Source: an uncultured Bacteroidota bacterium (GTDB taxonomy: Bacteria > Bacteroidota > Bacteroidia > Bacteroidales > GWA2-32-17). From it: a stretch of 36,517 nt of DNA. The notes beneath the pieces were generated by a model. That model made no database searches and was not told where the DNA came from. It was given only the letters and a program-made list of their open reading frames with translations. This document shows positions 22,920-30,458 of this stretch, one piece after another (position 1 is the stretch's first letter; every line of letters starts with the position of its first letter). A program made the translations under genes and the position numbers. The stretch is from positions 1 through 36,517 of the forward strand of contig CAILUD010000232.1 of assembly GCA_903837285.1 (NCBI GenBank). The letters run 5' to 3'.

Positions 22920-24317
22920 ATGAAAAATTTATTATCTATATCATCAATTTTAATATTTTCACTTGCCATTAAAGCACAAGGAATTTTAATAAATAGTGGT
23001 GGCAGAATTGAGTCTGTAAGTACTGCAACTATTGAAATAATTAATGGGAATTTTAATAATAATGGTACTTTTATTATGGGTAACGGAAATTTAATTTTTT
23101 CTGGAACAATAACAGACAGTATAAAAGGTATTAGCAATAATGATTTTTATAATTTAACTGTAAGTGATATTAATGGTGTTACCCTTTCTAGCAGTAGATA
23201 TATTGCCATTAATAATACGTTGATATTTTCAACTGGATTGCTTAATACCGATAATAATTATATAACAATAAACAATAATGCAACAGTAATAGGTGCTGGA
23301 ATTAATAAATATATTAATGGGAATTGTCGTAAAGTAGGAAATGATGCTTTTGTATTTCCTGTTGGGAAAAGTGGAAAATATGCTCCAATTGGAATTTCTG
23401 CGCCTCAAGATCAGACTGATCATTTTACGGCAGCCTATTTTAACTCTGATCCTAATCTTATACATAGTGCTTTGTTATTAGATGTAAGTTTAAATAAAAT
23501 TAGCAGACTTGAATATTGGGTTTTAAATCAAACAAATGGAAATAGTAATATTAAAGTAACTTTAAGTTGGGACATTACTAGTCGTGTAAGTCAGATAAGT
23601 GATTTAAGGGTAACCAGGTGGCTTGTTGATAAATGGATAGATAAAGGTAATTCTGCTACAACTGGAAATAATTCATTAGGAACAATTTCTGCTTCTGCAA
23701 ATGCAACAAATTTTTCTGCAGTTGATGATAATCTTTTTACTTTAGGTTCTTCAACTTCAGTTAATCCTTTACCAGTTGATTTGTTATATTTTAAAGCTGA
23801 TTGTAATAATAATAAAGTAAATATTAAATGGTCAACTGCTTCAGAAATAAATTGTGATTATTTTTTATTAGAAAAAATGATGGATGATGGTATTTTTTAT
23901 CAGTTTGCAAAAGTTAATGGAAATGGCAATTCAAATCAATTGATAAATTATAAAATAGAAGATAATTCAACAGAAAATAAAATATCATATTATAAATTAA
24001 GGCAATTTGATTTTTCAGGAAATGAAAATGAACTAAATAATAATATTATAGTTTCAAATTGTAATAATATTAGTAATGAATTTGCTGTATTTCAAGATAA
24101 TGAAATTTTAAACATTGTATATAATTGTAAAGATGAAACTTTTGCTCAAATTCATCTTTTTGATTTAAATGGACGTATGATAAGAAATATTACAAAAATA
24201 CTGTCAACTATGGAGAATAAAATTAGTATTAAAGATTTTAATTTATCTTCTGGATTATACTTATTTAATGTCGAGACACAAGATAAAAGTAAGGCAATTA
24301 AAATTATAGTAAGGTAG
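22920..24317 (+). CDS. T9SS cargo protein, copy 2 of a tandem duplication
   Basis: About 465 residues from the chosen ATG at 22920 (MKNLLSISSILIFSLAIKAQ, a clear signal peptide); an ATG at 22899 adds seven poorly placed residues. It parallels the previous gene along its whole length: INSGGRIESVSTATIEIING, INGNCRKVGNDAFVFPVGKS, YAPIGISAPQDQTDHFTAAY, the NPLPVDLLYFKADCNNNKVN module, and a C-terminal T9SS sorting domain with IHLFDLNGRMI and LSSGLYLFNVETQD. The copies diverge most in the middle strands and just before the NPLPVDLL module, where this one has a short insertion (SANATNFSAVDDN). The 3' flank, including the TAGG stop context and the hairpin, is duplicated as well. Confidence 0.85.
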   Translation: MKNLLSISSILIFSLAIKAQGILINSGGRIESVSTATIEIINGNFNNNGTFIMGNGNLIFSGTITDSIKGISNNDFYNLTVSDINGVTLSSSRYIAINNTLIFSTGLLNTDNNYITINNNATVIGAGINKYINGNCRKVGNDAFVFPVGKSGKYAPIGISAPQDQTDHFTAAYFNSDPNLIHSALLLDVSLNKISRLEYWVLNQTNGNSNIKVTLSWDITSRVSQISDLRVTRWLVDKWIDKGNSATTGNNSLGTISASANATNFSAVDDNLFTLGSSTSVNPLPVDLLYFKADCNNNKVNIKWSTASEINCDYFLLEKMMDDGIFYQFAKVNGNGNSNQLINYKIEDNSTENKISYYKLRQFDFSGNENELNNNIIVSNCNNISNEFAVFQDNEILNIVYNCKDETFAQIHLFDLNGRMIRNITKILSTMENKISIKDFNLSSGLYLFNVETQDKSKAIKIIVR

Positions 24318-24352
24318 GTTTTAGGTAGGTTTTTTCATTTTTTGATTTGATA

Positions 24353-24386
24353 GTTGCCAGAGTTATGATCTGGCAACTTTTTTTTA
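24353..24386 (+). terminator. Intrinsic terminator after T9SS copy 2
   Basis: AGTTGCCAG (24353-24361), loop AGTTATGAT, CTGGCAACT (24371-24379), then seven more T (24380-24386). A classic stem plus T-tract, almost identical to the hairpin at 22746. Confidence 0.88.
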
Positions 24387-24458
24387 TTAAAAAGAGTTAC
24401 TGATTCTTAAAAATCCTTTTCATTATAAAATTCAATAAATACTGTATAAATAAATTTG

Positions 24459-24466
24459 TATATTTG
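24459..24466 (+). promoter_or_regulatory. Candidate -7 box (TATATTTG) for the DUF2339 gene
   Basis: TATATTTG matches TAnnTTTG and lies 23 bases before the ATG at 24490, after the previous terminator. No clear TTG is seen at -33. Confidence 0.35.
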
Positions 24467-24489
24467 TTTACAAACTAACTAGTATAGCT

Positions 24490-27009
24490 ATGGAAGAATT
24501 TTTTATAGGCTTGTCAGTAATGCTTTTATTGGCAATACTTGCACTTGTAATTATTTTTATGATAAGAGTAAGTTCTCAGGTGGGTAAAATAAATAAAAGT
24601 CTAACAGATCTTAGAACGGATTTAGCAAAAGAAAGAAATTTAAATCGTATTGTACCTGAAGTTAAGCCAATTATTCAGCAAAGCCAAGTAATTAAACCTG
24701 TAATTGAAGTTAAACCTAAGGAAGAAGTTACTCCGCCTATAAAAGAGCAGGTTCCAATTCCAGTTGTTGAAATAAATAAAGAGCAGGAAAATATTATTAT
24801 TCCACCAGTAATTAAAAAGGAAGAACTTATAATTCAAAATAAGGTAGAAACTCCTGTTAAGCAAATTGTAAGTCCAGTTAAACCTTTAGTCGCAAAAGCT
24901 CCTAAGCCTAAAACAGATCTTGAGAAATGGATTGGTGAGCATTTATTAAGTATTATTGGTATTGGTGTTTTAGTATTAGGATTAGTGTTCTTTGTTAAAT
25001 ATGCAATTGATAAAGATTGGATTAACGAAGTTGGCAGAGTTGCAATAGGAATTTTAGCTGGTGGTGCATTAATTGCTTTGGCTCACAAGTTAAGAAAATC
25101 ATATACAACATTTAGTTCTATTCTTGTAGGAGGCGGATTAGCTGTTTTATATTTTACAATTACTATCGGATTTCAGAGCTACCATTTATTCTCTCAAACT
25201 GCAGCATTCGCAATAATGGTTGTTATAACTGGTTTTGCAATACTTCTTTCGCATGCTTATAATAAACAAATATTAGCAATTATTGCCATTGTTGGAGGAT
25301 TTGGAACACCGTTCTTTGTGAGTACCGGTGATGGTAATTACATTGTGTTATTTTCATATCTAATCATTTTAAATGTTGGAATGTTAGTTTTATCATACTT
25401 TAAAAACTGGTATTGGTTACATGTAATTTGTTTTGCTTTCACTACAATTATTTATGGTAGTTGGCTGGGTTATCAGGTCAGCGAAAAGGCACATCCGCCA
25501 TATTTGGGAGCTTTAATTTTTGCTTCAGTATTTTATGCTATTTTCTTTCTTATGAATATTATTAATAACATAAAAGAAAAGAGGAAGTTTAATTGGAGCG
25601 AAATAACAATTCTTCTTATAAATACTTTTATGTTTTTTGTAGCTGGAATGGTTATTCTAAATAATGTTCAGAGTTCAAGGTTACAAGGTATTTTTACAAT
25701 ATCTATTGCTTTATTTAATTTACTTTTTGCATTGTTATTATATAAAAACAAACAGGTTGATCGTAATCTTATTTTTCTTTTAATAGGATTTGTTTTGACT
25801 TTTGTTAGTTTAACTGCACCAATTCAGCTCGATGGAAATTATATAACATTATTCTGGGCTGCAGAAACTGCATTGTTATTATGGTTCTCGCAAAAATCGG
25901 GAATTAAAATTATAAAGCTTGCAGCTATCACTTTAATGCCTCTTATGATTATTAGTCTTATTATCGACTGGTCTAATCTATATACTTTTTATGATAAATA
26001 CTTAACTCAGGCTGATGCTGATTTTTATGGTATTATATGGACTAAACCACTTGCTTTAATATTAAATAAAGCATTTATTACAAGCATAGCAGTAATTGTG
26101 TCATTATATCTGAATATGTTTTTATTAAAATTTGAACCATCAACGCCTAAGTATATTGAAACAGGAACAAAAATATATCGATGGATATTATTGCCATTAT
26201 TTATAATATTCTTATATCTGGGTTTATTTTTAGAACTGCAGTATCAACTATGGTTAAATATTGATATTGAATTTATTTATGTTCGTCGGGTTTATTTAGG
26301 AGTTTTCCATTTTGCTTTTATGTTAGGATTATTAATTTGGGCATATTACAGAAAAGAACAACTAGTTAAAAATATTGTTCTTGGGATTGGGTTTTTGGCT
26401 TCAATTTTCTATATTATTTTCTTTAATTTCCAGACTTCATTGGCACGAGATACATACATGACTGGTGGGGAAGTATCGATTACGCCATTTCTTTTTCATT
26501 ATTTAACTGCAGCTTTTGTTATAGGAATTTTATTTTTAATATGGAGAAGTTATACAAAACTTTATGGAAATAAATCGGCTATGAGTATTATTTCGCTTTG
26601 GTTTGGAGTATTTGTTTTTCTCTTTGTTGGAAGTGCAGAGCTTGATCATATAGCTGTTTTAACACAGGTTGATATTAATCATTCAATAAAAGCAATGTTA
26701 TTGCAATCAAGAAAGATAGGTTATCCGATTTTTTGGGGATTAACTTCATTTGCATTAATGTTTCTAGGAATGAAAAATAAAAATCAGATGCTAAGAATAA
26801 TTTCATTATCTGTTTTTGCTATAACATTAATCAAGTTATTTGCATGGGATATCAGAGGTATTAATGAAGGTGGTAAGGTTATTGCATTTATTTCGTTAGG
26901 TATATTGTTGCTAGTAATTTCTTTTATGTATCAGAAGCTAAAAAGGCTTATTTTAGAAGATGATATTAAGAATAAAGAAGCTGAAGCTAAAGTTGAAAAA
27001 GATGTATAA
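24490..27009 (+). CDS. DUF2339 multi-pass membrane protein
   Basis: An 839-residue inner-membrane protein. One N-terminal membrane segment (~2-26, FFIGLSVMLLLAILALVIIF) is followed by a Lys/Glu/Pro/Val-rich linker to about residue 140 with repeated VKP/PVKP-type motifs. A hydrophobic core with about 20 predicted helices begins with the DUF2339 signature LEKWIGEHLLSIIGIGVLVL, then FVKYAIDKDWINEVGRVAIG, and HKLRKSYTTFSSILVGGGLA. The tail is charged (LEDDIKNKEAEAKVEKDV). Function of the family is not established. The partner gene (DUF3999) starts 17 bases downstream; this pair is a recurring combination, so they probably work in one envelope complex. Confidence 0.9.
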   Translation: MEEFFIGLSVMLLLAILALVIIFMIRVSSQVGKINKSLTDLRTDLAKERNLNRIVPEVKPIIQQSQVIKPVIEVKPKEEVTPPIKEQVPIPVVEINKEQENIIIPPVIKKEELIIQNKVETPVKQIVSPVKPLVAKAPKPKTDLEKWIGEHLLSIIGIGVLVLGLVFFVKYAIDKDWINEVGRVAIGILAGGALIALAHKLRKSYTTFSSILVGGGLAVLYFTITIGFQSYHLFSQTAAFAIMVVITGFAILLSHAYNKQILAIIAIVGGFGTPFFVSTGDGNYIVLFSYLIILNVGMLVLSYFKNWYWLHVICFAFTTIIYGSWLGYQVSEKAHPPYLGALIFASVFYAIFFLMNIINNIKEKRKFNWSEITILLINTFMFFVAGMVILNNVQSSRLQGIFTISIALFNLLFALLLYKNKQVDRNLIFLLIGFVLTFVSLTAPIQLDGNYITLFWAAETALLLWFSQKSGIKIIKLAAITLMPLMIISLIIDWSNLYTFYDKYLTQADADFYGIIWTKPLALILNKAFITSIAVIVSLYLNMFLLKFEPSTPKYIETGTKIYRWILLPLFIIFLYLGLFLELQYQLWLNIDIEFIYVRRVYLGVFHFAFMLGLLIWAYYRKEQLVKNIVLGIGFLASIFYIIFFNFQTSLARDTYMTGGEVSITPFLFHYLTAAFVIGILFLIWRSYTKLYGNKSAMSIISLWFGVFVFLFVGSAELDHIAVLTQVDINHSIKAMLLQSRKIGYPIFWGLTSFALMFLGMKNKNQMLRIISLSVFAITLIKLFAWDIRGINEGGKVIAFISLGILLLVISFMYQKLKRLILEDDIKNKEAEAKVEKDV

Positions 27010-27026
27010 AATATAAAATAATTTTT

Positions 27027-28274
27027 ATGAAATCATTATTTAGAAACTTTGTTATAGTATTTGTTTTCTTAAATGTTGTTTCAGTTTTTTCATTGTTTTC
27101 GCAGGACTTTAAGTGGGAGAGCAAAACTGCAAAAGTTGAAAAAACTGGTTTTAATCAAATAGTACTTAGTACAGAACTTTCAGGAATGTTAAAACCTGAT
27201 TTAGCTGATTTAAGAATTTATGATAGTACTGGAAATGAAGTTCCTTATATTCAATATTCCGAGAAACCAATTTTGTATAAGCAAATGTTTAAAGAGTATA
27301 CAATAATTAAAAAGGAGCACAAATACGATTATACACGATTAGTTATTCATAATCCAAAGAAAAGCGAAATAACAAATTTCTCGCTTGTAATAAAAAATGC
27401 AGATGTTAGAAAATGGTTAACTTTAAATGCAAGCGACGACCAGAAAGAATGGTATGCATTAAAAGAACATTATTATTTTCAGTCTTTTTATAATGATGAT
27501 AATACTTCTGAGATTAGAGTGTTAAATTTCCCAAAATCTAATTACGAGTATTATGAATTGTTAATTTTCGATTATTTCGATAATCCTATTAATATTTTAA
27601 AAGCAGGTTATTACGATTGGTCGGTTGAAACAGGAAAATATTCGCAAATTAATAATGTTAAAATTTCTCAGACCGATACTTTGAAACAAAGTATTATTAA
27701 AATTTCTTTTGATCAGCAACAATATATAGATAAATTGCAATTCATAGTTGATGGTCCAGAGTTTTATTTTCGAGATGCATCAATTTCAATTGTTAAAAGC
27801 ATTATTGTTAAGGGCGAAGCACAATCAGAGTATGAGGAAATAAAACCAACAAAAATTACTTCAAATTCTGAAAATGTGATTACTTTTTCGGCATTTCCTG
27901 CTAAGGAATTATATCTTATAATTCAAAATTTTGATGATAAACCCTTACGAATAAAAGAAGTTAAGGCTTTTGAGTTGAATCATTATGTTATTGCAAATTT
28001 AAATGAAGGTGGTACATATTCTTTAAAGTTTGGTGATAATAAACTTAATCCACCAATTTACGATCTTAAATTTTTTACTGATAGTATTCCTGATAATTTA
28101 CCGCAAATAACAACAGGCAATATTAAAAATATAGAAAAAATTGCTGTTCAGGAAAATAAACCATTTTATTCTAATCCTTTTTTTATTTGGATTGTAATTG
28201 CTTTTGTGGCAATTATTATTGCTTTAATTAGTATTAAAATGATTAAGGAAATGCCCAAAAAGGATGAGGTTTAA
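27027..28274 (+). CDS. DUF3999-type exported protein with C-terminal membrane anchor
   Basis: A 415-residue protein. Signal peptide at about residues 1-25 (FLNVVSVFSLFSQ). The long periplasmic part is beta-rich: KVEKTGFNQIVLSTELSGML, DLRIYDSTGNEVPYIQYS, YTRLVIHNPKKSEITNFSLV, LTLNASDDQKEWYAL. It fits the DUF3999 pattern of discoidin-like beta-sandwiches. A single membrane helix follows near the end (FFIWIVIAFVAIIIALISI, ~385-405) with a short basic and acidic tail (KMIKEMPKKDEV). Type I topology: periplasmic domain, C-terminal anchor. It is co-transcribed with the DUF2339 gene. The family name comes from length, layout and partner; function unknown. Confidence 0.8.
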   Translation: MKSLFRNFVIVFVFLNVVSVFSLFSQDFKWESKTAKVEKTGFNQIVLSTELSGMLKPDLADLRIYDSTGNEVPYIQYSEKPILYKQMFKEYTIIKKEHKYDYTRLVIHNPKKSEITNFSLVIKNADVRKWLTLNASDDQKEWYALKEHYYFQSFYNDDNTSEIRVLNFPKSNYEYYELLIFDYFDNPINILKAGYYDWSVETGKYSQINNVKISQTDTLKQSIIKISFDQQQYIDKLQFIVDGPEFYFRDASISIVKSIIVKGEAQSEYEEIKPTKITSNSENVITFSAFPAKELYLIIQNFDDKPLRIKEVKAFELNHYVIANLNEGGTYSLKFGDNKLNPPIYDLKFFTDSIPDNLPQITTGNIKNIEKIAVQENKPFYSNPFFIWIVIAFVAIIIALISIKMIKEMPKKDEV

Positions 28275-28403
28275 CGTCATTCTGAGCATAGCGAAGAATC
28301 TAGTATAACTGATCATCACTTCTAGCTCGCAAGATGCAAGCGAATGCTCGATCCTAATGCTCACGTTCGCTCCAACAAGTGCTAAATAATTAAAATTCTA
28401 GCC

Positions 28404-28493
28404 TGTCATTCTGAACGAAGTGAAGAATTTAGACTATTATCTAAGTATTTAGGACTAGATCCTTCGTTACGTTTCACTCCACTCTGGATGACA
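28404..28493. repeat. GTCATTCTGA...GGATGACA inverted-repeat element
   Basis: A 90-bp element. The left end TGTCATTCTGAACGAAGTGA continues to AGAATTTAG. The right end, read in reverse complement, gives TGTCATCCAGAGTGGAGTGA and ends in GAAGGATCTAG. The arms are imperfect and face each other around an A/T-rich centre. Same family as 32016-32098 and 10531-10628. Confidence 0.85.
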
Positions 28494-28583
28494 AAAAAAG
28501 TATGATGTCATTCCTAATGCTCTCGCTCGCAAGATGCAAGCGAGTGCTTGGTGTTTTGGGAAATTATTCATTAACATAAGCTT

Positions 28584-28604
28584 GTCGGGATTTATAATCC
28601 CGAC
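28584..28604. repeat. GTCGGGATT...AATCCCGAC hairpin
   Basis: Perfect 9-bp stem with a 3-base loop (TAT), without a T-tract on either side. Probably another small dispersed palindrome. Confidence 0.75.
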
Positions 28605-28692
28605 GATAATATTTGAAGATTTAGCTACGCTGAGAACTTTCTCACGAACACAGTTCGTAATAGTTTTAATCTTCAACCTATTAATTTATTTA

Positions 28693-29094
28693 TTACTTCC
28701 TAAACCCCTCAACAATTTTCTCAATTTCACCATAAGCCTGTGCCATTACTTCCTCAACTTTTCCACCAATCTGGCCAGCTAATAATTCAGCATTCATTAA
28801 AGAAATATAGGTTTTCCCATCAGCTTTTTCGTAAGCCGAAATTCTGCAAGGCATTAGTGTAGAAACATTTCTTAATTCGTCTTTTTCAAGTAATTGTGAT
28901 GAATATTTCGATTTGCAAAGTTCCAGAACTTTAATTGGTAAAACATCTTTGCCACTCTTTTTTAAAATTTCTTGTAAGTCATGAACTGCTGGTACTCTCC
29001 ATTCGTTTGCTAATATAGTTTCGGTTAATTTTTCTATAGTTTCTTTGTAACCAAATTTGCTTTCAAATTCAATAAACATTTCATTTGTTTTCAT
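28693..29094 (-). CDS. DUF302 domain protein
   Basis: A 133-residue protein without signal peptide. The pattern fits DUF302: FGYKETIEKLTETILANEWRVPAVHDLQEILKKSGKD, then LPIKVLELCKSKYSSQLLEKDELRNVSTLMPCRISAYEKADGKTYISLMN. Cys96-type residues in ELCKS and MPCRISVY-like positions are conserved in many members. Function is unsettled in the literature I know. It is a single gene divergent from the citrate lyase operon, with 143 bases between starts; a functional link is not shown. Confidence 0.85.
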   Translation of the reverse strand: MKTNEMFIEFESKFGYKETIEKLTETILANEWRVPAVHDLQEILKKSGKDVLPIKVLELCKSKYSSQLLEKDELRNVSTLMPCRISAYEKADGKTYISLMNAELLAGQIGGKVEEVMAQAYGEIEKIVEGFRK

Positions 29095-29237
29095 ATAAGT
29101 TATTTAGATTAATAGTAATGTTAATATTATGTTTAATGATATAAATTTAAGAATTATTATTCACATAATTTTATTTAACTTCGCTCAGTATTATTTTGAT
29201 GTAAAATGTTCTGATAATCTGATAATAAGACAATAAA

Positions 29238-30458
29238 ATGACTACAGTAGCATCATCGGGAAATAAAGGTAAGGGAGTTCGGTCCGATTGTTTTGTAAGT
29301 ATTGAAATTACTCAAAACGGTGGAATTGAAATAATTCTCGAAAGTAAGGTTAAGCTAATGTTTGGTAAATCAATTTTGCAAATTACCAATGAAATTCTTG
29401 CTTTTTTTGAAATTAAAAATGCCAAAGTTACAATTGAAGATACTGGAGCTTTGCTTTTTGTAATTGCAGCCAGACTTGAAGCAACAATTAAGCAATTAAT
29501 AAAAACTGATAAAGAATTTTTGTTGCCATTTCTTTCTCAGAATAATTACCAGACTGCAAAAGATCAAAATAGGTTTTCGCGATTATATCTTCCTGGTAAT
29601 AGTCCTTCACTTATGTTGAATGCAGGAGTGCATAAACCAAATGGAATTATTTTAGATTTGGAAGATGCAGTTGCTCCTGATAAAAAATTTGAAGCTAGTT
29701 TTTTGGTAAGAAATGCATTAAGAAACCTTGATTTTTATGGTGCCGAAAGAATGGTTAGAATTAATCAGGTTCCAAAGGGATTAGATGATCTTGATTTTAT
29801 TGTACCTCATAATGTGAATTTGATTTTAGTACCAAAGTGCGAGAGTGCAGATCAGATTCATCAGGTAAATAACAAAATAGAAAAGATTAACAAAAAATAT
29901 AATTTAACTGGAAATATTTGGCTTATGCCGATTGTTGAAAGTGCATTGGGTGTTATTAAATCTTTTGAAATTGCTACTGCCGCACCAAATGTTGTTGCTA
30001 TGGCAATTGGTTTGGAAGATTATACTGCCGATTTAGGAACTAGAAGAACTGCCGAAGGAATAGAATCTTTATTTGCAAGAAGTCAGGTTGTGAATGCTTG
30101 TCGTGCTGCAGGAATTCAGCCAATCGATTCTGTTTTTTCTGATGTTATGGATATGGAAGGTCTTAAAAATAATGTACTAAATTCAAAAGCATTGGGATTT
30201 GATGGTATGGGCTGTATTCATCCTAGACAGATAGTAGTAATTCATGAAAATTATGCTCCGGCACCAGCCGAAATTGAAAAAGCAAAGAAGATTGTTATAG
30301 CTTTCGACGAAGCAACAGCAAAAGGTTTGGGAGTAGTTTCACTTGGAACAAAAATGATTGATCCACCAGTAGTGAAACGAGCTCAGAATACTATTGATTT
30401 AGCTTTAAAAACAGGAAAAATTAACCAAAATTGGAAGGAAGAACAACATGTCAGCTAA
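29238..30458 (+). CDS. citE: Fused citrate lyase acyl-carrier (CitD) and beta (CitE) subunits
   Basis: Citrate lyase splits citrate into oxaloacetate and acetate. CitD carries the prosthetic phosphoribosyl-dephospho-CoA thioester and CitE cleaves citryl-ACP. In this 406-residue protein, residues ~1-95 are CitD-like: GVRSDCFVSIEI with Ser16 as likely prosthetic-group site, GGIEIILESKVKLMFGKSI, and VTIEDTGALLFVIAARLEATIKQL. Residues ~112-400 are CitE: RFSRLYLPGNSPSLMLNAG, GIILDLEDAVAPDKKFEA, MVRINQVPKG, WLMPIVESALGVIKSFEIA, GLEDYTADLGTRRT, GFDGMGCIHPRQIVVIHENY. Normal CitD is ~98 residues and CitE ~290, so both appear whole in one chain. It overlaps citF by 11 bases. No citC, citX or citG is in the window. 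Confidence 0.93.
   Translation: MTTVASSGNKGKGVRSDCFVSIEITQNGGIEIILESKVKLMFGKSILQITNEILAFFEIKNAKVTIEDTGALLFVIAARLEATIKQLIKTDKEFLLPFLSQNNYQTAKDQNRFSRLYLPGNSPSLMLNAGVHKPNGIILDLEDAVAPDKKFEASFLVRNALRNLDFYGAERMVRINQVPKGLDDLDFIVPHNVNLILVPKCESADQIHQVNNKIEKINKKYNLTGNIWLMPIVESALGVIKSFEIATAAPNVVAMAIGLEDYTADLGTRRTAEGIESLFARSQVVNACRAAGIQPIDSVFSDVMDMEGLKNNVLNSKALGFDGMGCIHPRQIVVIHENYAPAPAEIEKAKKIVIAFDEATAKGLGVVSLGTKMIDPPVVKRAQNTIDLALKTGKINQNWKEEQHVS

Larger units (their letters stand above)
28275..28692. repeat. 418-base intergenic region made of several palindromic repeat remnants
   Basis: No gene is seen. In order: a half-element GTCATTCTGAGCATAGCGAA... (28276-28303); GCTCGCAAGATGCAAGCGA (28325-28343), repeated exactly at 28525-28543; a full inverted-repeat element (28404-28493); a GTCGGGATT-TAT-AATCCCGAC hairpin (28584-28604); and ACGAACACAGTTCGT near 28644. 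CCTAATGCTC also recurs at about 28353 and 28513. The region looks like layered insertions of small dispersed repeats between DUF3999 and DUF302, which converge here. Confidence 0.8.

Noticed and set aside
21332..24317. Phase-variable or invertible surface-gene cassette
   Set aside because: Both copies are in the same orientation and no recombinase or inverted flanking sites are visible; a plain tandem duplication explains it.
28534..28782. An 82-codon open frame on the plus strand
   Set aside because: It runs through dispersed repeats and antisense into the DUF302 gene, with no protein-like pattern.
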